DNA of 64,000 nt from Rubrobacter tropicus (GCF_011492945.1 NZ_CP045119.1:1364001-1428000), one strand, 5' to 3'. Positions 34,265-43,642 are shown, counted from the stretch's first letter. The notes: a model not told the origin generated them from the sequence alone. Translations and numbers: made by a program.

Positions 34265-35215
34265 GTGGCGTTCCTGGTCAGGCGGTTGCTGTTGACGTTG
34301 CCGATCCTGTTCATCGTCAGCGTCATCTGCTTTTCCATGATCAACCTCATACCGGGCGACCCGGCGACGGTGATCTTGGGCCCCGAGGCCACGGAGCAGG
34401 CCAAGGAGCAGATGCGCAACCGCCTGAACTTGAACGACCCCATAGCGTCCCAGTACCTCGACTGGCTCGGCGGCGTCCTCCGCGGTGACCTCGGCGAGTC
34501 CCTTATAGACGATGAGCCGGTCTCGGGCATCATCCTCCAGCGGTTGCCCGTGACGATAGAGCTTGCCCTGGGCACCTTCCTGGTCAGCCTGACGATAGCC
34601 GTGGTCGCCGGCATCCTCTCCGCGAGCCGGCGGGGGACGTGGGTGGATTACGTGAGCACGGGTGTCGCCCTCGGCGGGATTTCCATCCCTCACTTCTGGC
34701 TCGGGATGATGTTCATAATAATCTTCGCGGTGAGCCTCGGGTGGCTGCCGGCCTCGGGCTACGAGCCGTTCTTCGAGGACCCCGTCGCCAACATAACGGC
34801 CATGATCCTGCCCGTCTTCGCCACCGGCCTGCGCGAGTCGGCGGAGCTTACCCGAATGCTCAGGAGCAGTTTGCTGGAGGAGCTCGGCTCCGACTACGTC
34901 AGGACGGCATTCTCCAAGGGACTCAGCAGGCGGGTCGTTGTGATGCGGCACGCCGTCAGGAACGCCCTGGTGCCGTTCGTGACGGCGAGCGGGCTCCAGA
35001 TCGCGGGCCTCCTGGGAGGGTTGGTGGTTACCGAGACGGTCTTCCAACTCCCCGGTCTCGGGCGGCTGGTCGTGGACTCGATAGAGCAGCGGGACTTCAC
35101 TACCGTGCAAGGGGCCGTGCTGACCATCACCCTGATAGTGGTCCTCGTAAACGTGCTGGTCGACACGCTCTACGCGTTCATAGACCCGCGCATCTCCGCG
35201 GGCAGCAGGGGCTAG
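34265..35215 (+). CDS. Peptide ABC transporter permease, DppB type
   Basis: 316 residues from GTG 34265 with GGGGAGGAGG just upstream. Six helices; the first one RRLLLTLPILFIVSVICFSM with MINLIPGDPATVILG is a hallmark of DppB. The ATPase-contact loop contains LGSDYVRTAFSKGLSRRVVV. The protein ends DTLYAFIDPRI. It lies 12 nt after the binding-protein gene and 3 nt before the DppC-type gene. Confidence 0.94.
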   Translation: MAFLVRRLLLTLPILFIVSVICFSMINLIPGDPATVILGPEATEQAKEQMRNRLNLNDPIASQYLDWLGGVLRGDLGESLIDDEPVSGIILQRLPVTIELALGTFLVSLTIAVVAGILSASRRGTWVDYVSTGVALGGISIPHFWLGMMFIIIFAVSLGWLPASGYEPFFEDPVANITAMILPVFATGLRESAELTRMLRSSLLEELGSDYVRTAFSKGLSRRVVVMRHAVRNALVPFVTASGLQIAGLLGGLVVTETVFQLPGLGRLVVDSIEQRDFTTVQGAVLTITLIVVLVNVLVDTLYAFIDPRISAGSRG

Positions 35216-35218
35216 AGG

Positions 35219-36115
35219 ATGAGCGAAGCCGTCACCGCAGAGGGTTCCCAGACGCAGGCCATCCAGCCGCGCGAGAGGCGGCTGGCGGGTTTCTGGCGGC
35301 GGTTCAAGCGCAACAAGCTGGCCGTCGTAGGTCTCGTCATCGTCGCGATCATGCTGCTCACGGCCCTCCTGGCACCCGTCATAGCGCCGTCCGACCCGCA
35401 GGCCCAGGACTACGGGCTCACGCTGCAGCCGCCGGGGGTGGGCGGGCTGATGGGGACGGATTCTCTGGGGGGCGACGTGTTCTCCAGGGTGGTTTTCGGG
35501 GCCAGGATCTCGCTTTACTCGTCCCTGATCTCCGTCGGCATAGCCCTTCTGATCGGCGTCCCGGTGGGTCTTACGAGCGGGTACTTTCGCGGGATCTGGG
35601 ACGAGTGGATAGTGATGCGCGTCGTCGACAGCCTCCAGGCATTCCCGTTTCTGATCCTGGCGCTCGTAATAGCCGCGATCCTGGGCGGCGGCCTCGGCTA
35701 CGCGATGATCGCCATCGGCATAGGCTTCGTCCCCGCGTTCGTAAGGATCACGCGCGCCCAGGTCCTCACGGTCCGCTCCCTGGACTACGTGGACGCCGCC
35801 CGCGCCATAGGCACCGGCCACTTGGGCATCATGCTCCGCCACGTCCTCCCGAACTCCCTGCCCCCCTTGCTGGTCCAGACTACCCTGGCCGTCGGTTACG
35901 CCATCATCGCCGAGGCCACCCTTTCTTTTCTGGGGCTCGGGGCGGAGCCGGGCCAGCCGAGCTGGGGCTCGATGCTCTTCCAGGCCCAGTCCTACCTGAC
36001 GACCGCCTGGTGGATGGCGTTCTTCCCTGGCATGGCGATCTTCTTCGCCGTTCTCGGCTTCAACCTTCTCGGCGACGGCGTCCGCGAGGCCCTCGATCCC
36101 AGAACCTACGACTAG
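35219..36115 (+). CDS. Peptide ABC transporter permease, DppC type
   Basis: 298 residues. WRRFKRNKLAVVGLVIVAIM is the OppC_N helix, followed by LMGTDSLGGDVFSRVVFGAR and the contact loop with YVDAARAIGTGHLGIMLRHVLP. Ends LLGDGVREALDPRTYD. Together with the preceding gene it forms the channel. Confidence 0.94.
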   Translation: MSEAVTAEGSQTQAIQPRERRLAGFWRRFKRNKLAVVGLVIVAIMLLTALLAPVIAPSDPQAQDYGLTLQPPGVGGLMGTDSLGGDVFSRVVFGARISLYSSLISVGIALLIGVPVGLTSGYFRGIWDEWIVMRVVDSLQAFPFLILALVIAAILGGGLGYAMIAIGIGFVPAFVRITRAQVLTVRSLDYVDAARAIGTGHLGIMLRHVLPNSLPPLLVQTTLAVGYAIIAEATLSFLGLGAEPGQPSWGSMLFQAQSYLTTAWWMAFFPGMAIFFAVLGFNLLGDGVREALDPRTYD

Positions 36116-36130
36116 AGAGCGAGCCCGTCT

Positions 36131-36989
36131 TTGAGAGAGATAGTCGCCACCTTCTCCATCGCCGCCTTCGACCCCGAGACCGACTCTTTAGGCGTGGCCG
36201 TCCAGTCCAAGTTCCTCGCCGTCGGCTCGGTCGTGCCGTGGGCGCGGGCGGGCGTGGGCGCCGTCGCGACCCAGGCGATGGCCAACTTCAACTACGGCCC
36301 ACGGGGCCTGGACCTCATGGCCGAAGGAAAGACCGCCGAAGAGACCGTCGAGGCCCTGACCTCGGCGGACGAGGACCGCGGGCACCGGCAAGTGGGCGTC
36401 GTCGATGCGAGAGGTCGGAGCGCCACGTACACGGGCTCCGAGTGCTTCGACTGGGCGGGGGGCGTTACGGGGGAGCATTACGCCGCGCAGGGGAACATCC
36501 TCGTCGGGCGGGAGACGGTCGAGGCGATGGCGCGGGCCTACGAGGGGACCGGGGGGACCTCGCCTCGCGGCTGCTGGCCGCGCTCGCGGCGGGGCAGGAG
36601 GCGGGGGGCGATTCGCGGGGAAGCAGTCCGCGGCGTTGCTGGTCGTGCGCGAGGGCGGCGGGTACGGCGGGGATAACGACAGGGCGATAGACCTGCGGGT
36701 GGACGACCACCCCGAGCCGGTTGCGGAGCTGGCGCGCATCCGGGACCTCCACACCCTGTACTTCGGGGAGACGGGGCCAGGGGACGTAGTCGCGATAGAC
36801 GGGAGCGTGCGCGGGCAGGTCGTCGCCTCGCTGCGGAGCCTGGGGTACCTGCGGGAAGAGGACCCGGACGATGAGGATCTTTTCAGGGCCCTTGCGGCCT
36901 TTATCGGTACGGAGAACTTCGAGGAGCGGGAGCAGGCGCGGGGGTACGTGGACCGGGCCGTGCTGGAGTTTATGAGGGGGAAGGGGTGA
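36131..36989 (+). CDS. DUF1028 family protein (Ntn-hydrolase-like), two frameshifts as sequenced
   Basis: The start TTG 36131 gives REIVATFSIAAFDPETDSLGV, then AVQSKFLAVGSVVPWARAGVG and GAVATQAMANFNYGPRGL, all diagnostic of DUF1028. Frame is lost at G runs 36551-36556 and 36617-36620; adding one G to each gives AYEGTGGDLASRLLAALAAG, then QEAGGDSRGKQSAALLVV, joining the C-terminal part that ends at 36989. That part (DRAIDLRVDDHPEPVAELARI) is the usual family C-terminus with a peptidoglycan-binding-like tail. The family is annotated as uncharacterised and resembles Ntn hydrolases, so it may process an imported or wall-derived peptide. Its place between permease and ATPase genes supports a link with peptide uptake. 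Confidence 0.85.
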
Positions 36990-37073
36990 GCTGGATGCGC
37001 TGGCCGGGACGCCGCCGCTGCTGTAGTCTTCGCGGGAGTCGTGGGGTTCGTCCGGGAGAGGAGGCGTAGTCCG

Positions 37074-38093
37074 GTGGCGATGCTGGAGGTGAACAACCTC
37101 AAGACGCACTTTTCGACCCAGGACGGGGTCGTCAAGGCCGTGGACGGGGTCTCGTACTCGCTGGAGCCCGGAGAGACCCTGGGGATAGTGGGGGAGTCCG
37201 GGAGCGGCAAGAGCGTGACGGCGCTCTCGGTCATGCAGCTAAACCCCAAGCCGCCCGCCTCGTACCCGGAGGGTGAGATCCTCTTCGAGGGCCAGGACCT
37301 CCTCAAGGTGCCCGAGAAGAGGATGCAAGAGATCCGGGGCAACGACATAGCCATGATCTTCCAGGACCCCATGACGAGCCTCAACCCGGTCTTTACCGTC
37401 GGAAACCAGATCCGGGAGGCCATCCGCATCCACCAGGACGTCTCGAAGTCCGAGGCGTCCGAGAAGACCGTCCAGGTTCTGAAAGACGTAGGGATAGCCA
37501 ACCCCGAGCGCAGGGCGAAAGAGTACCCGCACCAGTTCTCCGGCGGGATGCGCCAGCGGGCCATGATCGCGATGGCGCTCTCGTGCAACCCGAAGGTCCT
37601 CATAGCCGACGAGCCTACGACGGCGCTCGACGTGACGATCCAGGCCCAGATCCTGGAGCTGATGGTGGACTTGCAGGAGAAGTACGGCACCGCGATCGTC
37701 ATGATCACGCACGACCTCGGAGTCGTCTCCCAGATAGCCGACAAGGTGATGGTCATGTACGCGGGCCGCGCCGTCGAGCAGGCGACCACCGACGACGTCT
37801 TCTACGACCCGCTGATGCCGTACTCGTGGAGCCTGCTTCGGAGCCTGCCGCGCCTCGACACCGCTGGCGAGGTGAGGCTGCTCCCGATAGAGGGTACGCC
37901 GCCGTCCCTGATCTTCCTCCCCGACGGCTGCAACTTCCACCCCCGCTGCCCGTTCGCCAAGGACGAGTGCCGCACGGTGGACCCCGCGCTAGAAGAGAAG
38001 AAGCCGGGCCACGAGGCGGCGTGCATCCTCTCTGTGGAGGAGATAGAAGCGAGCAAGAGCCGCGTGGACCAGGAGCTGGGGGTCGGGGGATGA
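37074..38093 (+). CDS. Peptide ABC transporter ATP-binding protein, DppD type
   Basis: 339 residues from GTG 37074, eight bases after GAGAGGAGG. Walker [10 protein letters not shown], signature FSGGMRQRA, Walker [14 protein letters not shown]-loop MITHD. The C-terminal [14 protein letters not shown] motif is the oligopeptide-transporter extension with conserved cysteines. Overlaps the next gene by ATGA. Confidence 0.94.
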   Translation: MAMLEVNNLKTHFSTQDGVVKAVDGVSYSLEPGETLGIVGESGSGKSVTALSVMQLNPKPPASYPEGEILFEGQDLLKVPEKRMQEIRGNDIAMIFQDPMTSLNPVFTVGNQIREAIRIHQDVSKSEASEKTVQVLKDVGIANPERRAKEYPHQFSGGMRQRAMIAMALSCNPKVLIADEPTTALDVTIQAQILELMVDLQEKYGTAIVMITHDLGVVSQIADKVMVMYAGRAVEQATTDDVFYDPLMPYSWSLLRSLPRLDTAGEVRLLPIEGTPPSLIFLPDGCNFHPRCPFAKDECRTVDPALEEKKPGHEAACILSVEEIEASKSRVDQELGVGG

Positions 38094-39163
38094 CCGAGGC
38101 CGTGGCCACGAACGGGAGCCCGAACGGTCGTCCCGCCGAGAACCTGCTGGAGATGCGGAACCTGAAGATGCACTTCCCGATCAAGGCGGGCGTCTTGAGG
38201 CGGACGGTGGGCCACGTCAAGGCGGTCGACGGGGTCGACCTCGCCATCCGCAAGGGCGAGACTTTGGGCCTCGTCGGCGAGTCCGGCTGCGGCAAGAGCA
38301 CGCTCGCCCGCCTCGTCCTGCGCCTGCTCGAACCGACTGAGGGCGAGGTCCTGTTCGACGGCGAGAACATCCTCGGCTTCGACCGCAAGCGGATGCTCGG
38401 CGTCAGGCGCAACATGCAGATCATCTTCCAGGACCCCTACGCCTCCCTGAACCCCCGCATGTCCGTGGGCAACATCATCGCCGAGCCCCTGAAAACGCAC
38501 GACGTCGGCGATGGCCCCGGGCGCAAGAAACGGGTGCAGGAACTCCTCGAGGTCGTCGGCCTCAGCCCCGAGCACTACAACCGCTACCCGCACGAGTTCT
38601 CGGGCGGCCAGCGCCAGAGGATCGGGGTCGCCAGGGCCATAGCGCTGAACCCGCGCCTCATAATCTGCGACGAGCCGGTGAGCGCGCTTGACGTCTCGAT
38701 CCAGGCCCAGGTCGTGAACCTGCTCCAGGACCTCCAGAAAGAGTTCGACCTCACCTACGTCTTCATAGCCCACGACCTCTCCGTCGTGAAGCACATCTCG
38801 GATCGGGTCGCGGTCATGTACCTCGGCAAGATCGTGGAGGTCGCCGACCGCAAGGACCTCTACGACCACCCCCGCCACCCCTACACCGCCTCGCTCCTCT
38901 CGGCGATCCCGGTCCCGGACCCCCGCAAGGAGCGCGAGCGCAGGCGCGTGGTCCTGACCGGCGACGTGCCGAGTCCCGCCAACCCGCCTTCGGGCTGCCA
39001 CTTCCACACCCGCTGCCCCCGCGCCCAGGACTACTGCAAACAGAACGAGCCGCCCCTGGAGCCCCAGGAGAGCGAAGACCACCGCGCCGCCTGCTTCTTC
39101 CCCGTAAAAGAGGGGCAGAGGATAGACGATGCAGCCACGAGCACGCCATACCGCGTCGAATAG
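38090..39163 (+). CDS. Peptide ABC transporter ATP-binding protein, DppF type
   Basis: 357 residues. Walker [10 protein letters not shown], signature FSGGQRQRI, Walker [14 protein letters not shown]-loop FIAHD. The cysteine-containing extension is [15 protein letters not shown]. Like the OppF paralogue at 31435 it has an Asn/Gly-rich N-terminal tail ([10 protein letters not shown]). It closes the second peptide operon; a repeat element follows its TAG stop with only 12 bases between. Confidence 0.94.
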   Translation: MTEAVATNGSPNGRPAENLLEMRNLKMHFPIKAGVLRRTVGHVKAVDGVDLAIRKGETLGLVGESGCGKSTLARLVLRLLEPTEGEVLFDGENILGFDRKRMLGVRRNMQIIFQDPYASLNPRMSVGNIIAEPLKTHDVGDGPGRKKRVQELLEVVGLSPEHYNRYPHEFSGGQRQRIGVARAIALNPRLIICDEPVSALDVSIQAQVVNLLQDLQKEFDLTYVFIAHDLSVVKHISDRVAVMYLGKIVEVADRKDLYDHPRHPYTASLLSAIPVPDPRKERERRRVVLTGDVPSPANPPSGCHFHTRCPRAQDYCKQNEPPLEPQESEDHRAACFFPVKEGQRIDDAATSTPYRVE

Positions 39164-39175
39164 CTGTCAGCTTTT

Positions 39176-39316
39176 AGCAATCAGCCGTCAGCTTCTCGGA
39201 GGACGGCGAAAGATTCTGTCGTCCGGAGAAAAGCTTCTTGCCGGAGGTACTTCGGATCTTGTTCCCGTAGCGGTCGCGCTTTGCGCGGCGTGGCTGAGGG
39301 CTGAGGGCTGATTGCT
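39176..39316 (+). repeat. Post-stop repeat, copy E, 141 bp with near-perfect 17-bp inverted ends
   Basis: AGCAATCAGCCGTCAGC (39176-39192) and GCTGAGGGCTGATTGCT (39300-39316) match inverted in 16 of 17 positions. The stop codon of the DppF-type gene lies in TAGCTGTCAGC just before it. The interior has GTCGTCCGG and a GC-rich stem near 39270-39290 but not the core spacing of copies B, C and D. The right end reaches the promoter region of the next gene. Confidence 0.65.
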
Positions 39317-39329
39317 GACGGCTTGCTAG

Positions 39330-39335
39330 TACAAT
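39330..39335 (+). promoter_or_regulatory. -10 box of the S41 protease gene
   Basis: TACAAT six bases before GTG 39342; no ribosome site precedes that codon. The mRNA is probably leaderless. Confidence 0.6.
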
Positions 39336-39341
39336 CTTTGC

Positions 39342-40586
39342 GTGTTCGGGAGCTTTGATAAGGCTGGCAGGCGTGGCGGCGGGGCGTGGCGCCTGCTTGC
39401 GTTCGCCGTGGTTCTGGTCGCCACGGCGGCGGGGGCGTTTTACGTGGGGCGGTCCCAGAGCCCGGCTTCTCTGCAGGAGCGGGACCGGGAGAGCCTCGAG
39501 TTGTACGCCGAGGCGCTGGACGTCGTCAGGGACGATTACGTGGACCAGGGGGCCCTTGACCCAGAGAAGCAGACGCGCGGGGCCATAGAGGGGATGCTCG
39601 ACACTTTGGGCGACAAGGGGCACACGCGCTTTCTGACCCCGGAGGAGCGCAAACAGAACCAGGCCGGGCTCTCCGGGACCTACGTCGGCATCGGGGTGCA
39701 GCTGGAGATGCGCGGGGACGACGTCGTCATCTCGGCGCCGATAGAAGGGTCTCCCGCGGAGGAGGCCGGGGTCGAGTCGGGGGACGTGGTGGTCGGCGTG
39801 GACGGCGAGGGCGTGCGGGGTGAGGAGATCTCCGGGATCGTCTCGAAGGTCAAGGGGCCCGAAGGAACGAGGGTCGAGCTGACGGTCTCGCGGGACGGCG
39901 AAGAGCGGGTCTTCGACCTGCGGCGCGAGGAGATAGACTCGCCCGTGGTCTCCTGGGCGCGCATTCAGGGCACGGACGTGGCCCACGTCCTCCTCTCTTC
40001 TTTCTCCAACGACGCCGCCGAAGAGCTGCGGGACGCCTTCGGTGAGGCGAAGGCCGCCGGCGCCGAGCGGTTCGTGCTGGATCTCCGGGACAACCCCGGA
40101 GGGAGGCTGGACCAGGCGGTCGAGGTCGCCGGCTTCTTCCTCGAACCCGGCAGCGTCGCCTACGTCCGCAAGGACGCCTCCGACGGGCGCGAGGAGGTAG
40201 AGGTCGAGGGGGAGCCCGGCCTGACCGACGCGCCGCTGGTGGTGCTCGTAAACGAGGGTTCGGCTTCGAGCTCCGAGATCGTGGCCGGCGCTTTGCGGGA
40301 CAACGACCGCGCCACCGTCGTCGGGCAGACTACCTTCGGAACGGGGACCGTCCTCTCCGAGTTCGAGCTGGACGACGGCTCTTCCATCCTGCTCGGCGTC
40401 GCCGAGTGGCTCACGCCTGACGGCGACTTTATCCGGGAGACCGGCATAGAGCCCGACGTGACGGTCCCGCCGGAGAAAGGGGACGAGGCCGTCTCGCCCA
40501 GCGACTTGAGGAACTTGTCCAGGGAAGAGGCCTTCGAGAGGGACGCGCAGCTACGCGCCGCTTTCGAGCAGATGCCTGATCAGTAG
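39342..40586 (+). CDS. S41 C-terminal-processing peptidase-like protein lacking the catalytic lysine
   Basis: 414 residues: N-terminal membrane anchor (18-36), PDZ domain (about 110-190) and S41 tail-protease domain. The serine region NEGSASSSEI places the nucleophile at about Ser309. In active CtpA/Prc the general-base lysine follows 25 residues later in TFGKG; here the sequence is GQTTFGTGTV with Thr334, and the helper Gln is Leu338. The frame is intact and codon use normal, so this looks like a genuine variant, either inactive or using another base. The PDZ and substrate-binding parts remain, suggesting a scaffold or peptide-binding role outside the membrane. Confidence 0.85.
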   Translation: MFGSFDKAGRRGGGAWRLLAFAVVLVATAAGAFYVGRSQSPASLQERDRESLELYAEALDVVRDDYVDQGALDPEKQTRGAIEGMLDTLGDKGHTRFLTPEERKQNQAGLSGTYVGIGVQLEMRGDDVVISAPIEGSPAEEAGVESGDVVVGVDGEGVRGEEISGIVSKVKGPEGTRVELTVSRDGEERVFDLRREEIDSPVVSWARIQGTDVAHVLLSSFSNDAAEELRDAFGEAKAAGAERFVLDLRDNPGGRLDQAVEVAGFFLEPGSVAYVRKDASDGREEVEVEGEPGLTDAPLVVLVNEGSASSSEIVAGALRDNDRATVVGQTTFGTGTVLSEFELDDGSSILLGVAEWLTPDGDFIRETGIEPDVTVPPEKGDEAVSPSDLRNLSREEAFERDAQLRAAFEQMPDQ

Positions 40587-40660
40587 CCCCGTTCACTTAA
40601 AGAAACGCGCCCGTATCCGATGCTCTCGGGCGAGATCGACTGACTACAGAAGGGATAACC

Positions 40661-41128
40661 GTGGCACAGCAGGTACGCGAAAGCATCGAGCTCCAGGCGC
40701 CATTGCAGGACGTCTTTGCCTACTGGTCCAACTTCGAGAACTTCCCGAGCTTCATGTCCAACGTCGAAGAGGTGAGGATGACGGGGCAGGACACGAGCCA
40801 CTGGAAGGTGAAGGGTCCGCTCGGCAAGACCGTTCAGTTCGACGCGAAGACCACGGAGATGGACCCTGGCCGCGGCATCGGCTGGAACACGGTGGACGGT
40901 GACGTCTCGACCAGCGGCGAGGCCCGCTTCGAGGAGGTCGCGCCCGGACGCACCCGCGTCGACGTAACCATGAACTACTCCGACCCGCCCGGCGGCGCCG
41001 TCGGCGAGGCCGTCGCGAACGTCCTCTCGAACCCCGAGCGGAACCTCAAGGAGGACCTGCAGAACTTCGCGAAGATCGTGGAGCGCGGGGAGCTCGGCGG
41101 CCCCGGGGCCCAGTCGCCAAGCCGCTAA
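40661..41128 (+). CDS. SRPBCC (START-like) family protein
   Basis: 155 residues from GTG 40661. RESIELQAPLQDVFAYWSNF and ENFPSFMSNVEEVRMTGQD are typical of polyketide cyclase/dehydrase-like SRPBCC proteins, with the ligand cavity formed by the following beta sheet and the C-terminal helix (NPERNLKEDLQNFAKIVE). Many actinobacterial members are stress-linked; the ligand is unknown. AGAAGGGA precedes the start. It stands alone between the S41 gene and a small membrane peptide. Confidence 0.85.
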   Translation: MAQQVRESIELQAPLQDVFAYWSNFENFPSFMSNVEEVRMTGQDTSHWKVKGPLGKTVQFDAKTTEMDPGRGIGWNTVDGDVSTSGEARFEEVAPGRTRVDVTMNYSDPPGGAVGEAVANVLSNPERNLKEDLQNFAKIVERGELGGPGAQSPSR

Positions 41129-41208
41129 ACGGTAGAACCCCGCATAAGGTAGTATGGGGTCGTCGGGCTAGACCCGGCGACCTTTGTACGCTCGAGAAAG
41201 GGCGGCCA

Positions 41209-41379
41209 GTGAGCATCGCCATCGTATCCTTGCTTCTTTTGATCCCGCTGGCGATCCTCGGGATCATACTCTTCGCCGTGATCTCCGGACGGGCCACGGG
41301 GCGCAACGAGAACCGCCCCGGGGGCACGGGCAGCGACGAGACCAGGCCCGGGGACAGGGGCCCCGGCGGGGAGGAATAG
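41209..41379 (+). CDS. Small single-pass membrane protein (56 residues)
   Basis: GTG 41209 to TAG 41377-41379. One hydrophobic helix (IAIVSLLLLIPLAILGIILF) is followed by a hydrophilic Gly/Pro/Arg-rich tail ending RGPGGEE. AGAAAGG lies seven bases before the start and a possible -10 box TAGTAT near 41149. The clear helix-plus-tail design, ribosome site and promoter support a real gene, but no family is recognised. Confidence 0.6.
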   Translation: MSIAIVSLLLLIPLAILGIILFAVISGRATGRNENRPGGTGSDETRPGDRGPGGEE

Positions 41380-41671
41380 CGGGCTCCTCCCTTCGGTCGT
41401 CGCGCACGCTCCGGCTTACGCCTCCGCTTGTCAGCCCGGCGCTTCGCGCCTCGTCAGCACGCCCTCTCCGAGGGCTTTCAGCCTATCAGCCAATCGTCTT
41501 GGCGCGTTACGGCTTCGCGACATCTGAACCGACGCGCGACTCGCGGCCCGGTCGGGCCCTCGACGGTAAATAGCTGACCGCTGAGAGCGAGGACCTGCGG
41601 AGCAGGCCCGAAGCGTGCTGAAAGCGGAAGCCGAGGGCTGGAGCGTGCTGAAAGCCCGCGAAGCGGGCGTG
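41380..41671 (+). repeat. Modular inverted-repeat element, copy D, between two convergent stop codons
   Basis: The 292-bp space is filled by this element. It begins after the small-protein stop codon and ends at the rpoD stop codon (CTA, 41672-41674). Left-arm modules include GCTCCGGC TTAC GCCTCCGC-TTGTCAGC, GGCGC TTC GCGCC and CCCTC TCC GAGGG-CTTTCAGC. The core (41491-41571, 81 bp) has CAATCGTC, CGTTACG at offset 14, CCCGGT at 56 and GGTAA at 74. The right arm carries inverted modules and AGCGAGGACCTGCGGAGCAGG, the counterpart of copies B and C. Confidence 0.78.
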
Positions 41672-42766
41672 CTAATCGAGCAGGTCTCTGAGCCCCGCGG
41701 CGTGGGGGCTGCTCTTTATCTTGGCGAGGGCGGTGAGTTGTATCTGGCGGATGCGCTCGCGGGTTACGTCGAAGCGCTCGCCGACCTCTTCGAGGGTCTT
41801 GGGTTGGCCGCCGGTGAGGCCGAAGCGGTATTCGAGGACCATGCGTTCGCGTTCGGGGAGGCTGCTGAGGGCCTCGCGCATCCTCGCTTTTAGCAGGGAG
41901 GACTTGGCGAGGTCGTGGGGGGATTCCGAGTCCTCGTCGGCTATGAAGTCGCCGAGTTCGGAGGAGTGGTCTTCGCCCACGGGGGTTTCGAGGGAGATGG
42001 AGCGGCGGGAGACGCGGCGGATGCGGACTATCTCCTCGGCGTCTACTTCCATGATGGCGCCGACCTCTTCGTCCGAGGGGTCGCGGTTCAGTTGGGCCGC
42101 GAGGCTGCGCTGGACGCGGTAGTACTTGTTGATCTTCTCGACCATGTGGACCGGCACCCGGATCGTGCGGCCCTTGTCCGCGATGGCGCGGGTGACGGCC
42201 TGGCGGATCCACCAAGTCGCGTACGTCGAGAACTTGAAGCCCTTGCGGTGGTTGAACTTCTCGACGGCGCGCATCAGGCCGATGTTGCCCTCCTGGATCA
42301 GATCCAGAAGAGAGACGCCGCGGCCTGCGTACTTCTTGGCTATGGAGACGACGAGCCTGAGGTTTGCCTTCGTCAGGTGCGCTTTGGCCCGACGGTCCCC
42401 GCGCTCTATGCGCCGGGCGAGGTAGACCTCTTGCGCTTTGGTGAGGAGGGGGGTCTTGCCGATCTCGTCGAGGTACATCTGGACGGCGTCGCCGGTGTAG
42501 CGGCTCTTCAGGTCGGCCTCCAGTACCTCTTCGACGAGCTGGGTGTCTTCGTCCTCTTGCAGCGTCTCTGTGAGAAAACCCGCGTCCACCACCTCGACGC
42601 CGTGTTCCCGAAGAAGGCCGTAGACTTGCTGGATCTCGTCTGTCGAGAGATCCACTTCCTGGAGGAGTTCGAGCACCTCGCTCGATTCCAGGGTGCCGGT
42701 CTCTTGGCCGGCTTCGAATAGCCCTTGTATCTCCTCTATGTCCCGCAGATCGCGCTGTGGCTGCAA
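41672..42766 (-). CDS. Principal RNA polymerase sigma factor (RpoD/SigA family)
   Basis: 364 residues from TTG 42766, with GGAGAGAGAG upstream. Region 1.2 ([18 protein letters not shown]), region 2 ([20 protein letters not shown], then [19 protein letters not shown]), region 3 ([17 protein letters not shown]) and region 4 ([18 protein letters not shown]) are complete. An N-terminal part ([20 protein letters not shown]) corresponds to region 1.1. These are the marks of a group 1 sigma factor; a group 2 paralogue cannot be excluded. It directs most housekeeping transcription. It is convergent with the small membrane gene across a repeat element and has its own promoter. Confidence 0.93.
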   Translation of the reverse strand: MQPQRDLRDIEEIQGLFEAGQETGTLESSEVLELLQEVDLSTDEIQQVYGLLREHGVEVVDAGFLTETLQEDEDTQLVEEVLEADLKSRYTGDAVQMYLDEIGKTPLLTKAQEVYLARRIERGDRRAKAHLTKANLRLVVSIAKKYAGRGVSLLDLIQEGNIGLMRAVEKFNHRKGFKFSTYATWWIRQAVTRAIADKGRTIRVPVHMVEKINKYYRVQRSLAAQLNRDPSDEEVGAIMEVDAEEIVRIRRVSRRSISLETPVGEDHSSELGDFIADEDSESPHDLAKSSLLKARMREALSSLPERERMVLEYRFGLTGGQPKTLEEVGERFDVTRERIRQIQLTALAKIKSSPHAAGLRDLLD

Positions 42767-42818
42767 GAAACTCTCTCTCCGGAGATTTTAGGTTGGAACC
42801 CTTCCGTAGCCTGCACGT

Positions 42819-42846
42819 AATATATCTTAAAAGGGTCATTTATCAA
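42819..42846 (-). promoter_or_regulatory. Promoter of the sigma factor gene
   Basis: On the minus strand TTGATA (42846-42841), 16-bp spacer, TATATT (42824-42819), about 45 nt before the TTG start. This AT-rich patch stands out in the GC-rich surroundings. Confidence 0.6.
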
Positions 42847-42898
42847 TTCGGGGTCCCGGCAGGGGCTCCGCCCGCTGGTCGCGGAGGAGGACACGCTT

Positions 42899-43642
42899 AT
42901 GATGGGGTTAAGGAACCTGTACAAGGTCTTTGCCGAGACGCGCAAGGCGAGCCGGGAGCGGGCGACGCTCGCTGTGGTCGGCGACTCGCCGCGCACGGGG
43001 GAGCTGGCCGACCTTCTCGGGGCGCAGCGGAACATGAGGAAGGCCGAGGTGATCCTGACCGTCTCTGGAGACGAGATCTCGCTCTCCGGCAAGGCCGCCG
43101 AGGACCCCGGCGAGATACCGCTGCCGCCGCCGGGGGCCACGGAAGAGCTTGCGCCCCGCATCGTGAAGGCGTTGGACGAGGACTACCTGGTGCCGCTGGC
43201 GAAGGCTTATCCGGCCCTCAGGCGGGCCTCGTGCGAGCGGATCATCCGCAAGAACGCCCGCGAGAACGCGGTGATAGGTCTCCTGCCGATCCCCGGCGCC
43301 GACATGCCGGTCATGACGGCGAACCAGGCGAGGATGGTCTTGCACCTGGCCGCGGCCTACGGGGAAGAGCTCTCGCTGCAGCGGGCGCGGGAACTTCTCG
43401 GGGTGCTCGCGGCGGGGTTCGGGTTGCGGGCCCTGACGCGGCAGGTGGTGAAGGTGGTGCCGGTCGGGGGATGGGCCGCGGCCGCGGCAATCGGGTACGC
43501 CGGCACGGTGGCGATGGGCCGCTCCACGATGCTGTACTTCGAGCGGGGCGGGCAGAAGGTCGGGCAGGAGGAGATGGAGCAGATCCAGCACCGCGCCGCC
43601 GAGGAGGCCAGGGCTTTCGTCTCCCGGCTCAGGCGCCGGTAG
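42899..43642 (+). CDS. DUF697-family membrane-associated protein
   Basis: 247 residues from ATG 42899 (GGAGGAGG upstream). The C-terminal half matches the DUF697/YcjF pattern: ERIIRKNARENAVIGLLPIP, GADMPVMTANQARMVLHLAA, then VVPVGGWAAAAAIGYAGTVAMGR with hydrophobic helices. The N-terminal part (residues 22-70) resembles the end of a degenerate GTPase-like fold (TLAVVGDSPRTGELADLLG) but no nucleotide-binding motif is preserved. DUF697 domains are often attached to membrane-linked GTPases. It is divergent from rpoD and followed by the PLD gene, possibly a membrane-maintenance pair. Confidence 0.78.
   Translation: MMGLRNLYKVFAETRKASRERATLAVVGDSPRTGELADLLGAQRNMRKAEVILTVSGDEISLSGKAAEDPGEIPLPPPGATEELAPRIVKALDEDYLVPLAKAYPALRRASCERIIRKNARENAVIGLLPIPGADMPVMTANQARMVLHLAAAYGEELSLQRARELLGVLAAGFGLRALTRQVVKVVPVGGWAAAAAIGYAGTVAMGRSTMLYFERGGQKVGQEEMEQIQHRAAEEARAFVSRLRRR

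Noticed and set aside
32645-35842. Open frame of more than 1000 codons on the minus strand opposite the second peptide operon
   Set aside because: High-GC codon bias of the real plus-strand genes leaves the opposite frame open. The translated sequence is rich in Arg/His/Asp/Gly without motifs, and the plus strand has five recognisable transporter proteins.
36131-36676. A short DUF1028 variant ending at 36676
   Set aside because: After residue ~140 the frame is Arg-rich nonsense while the conserved C-terminus lies in another frame; a frameshift explains both.
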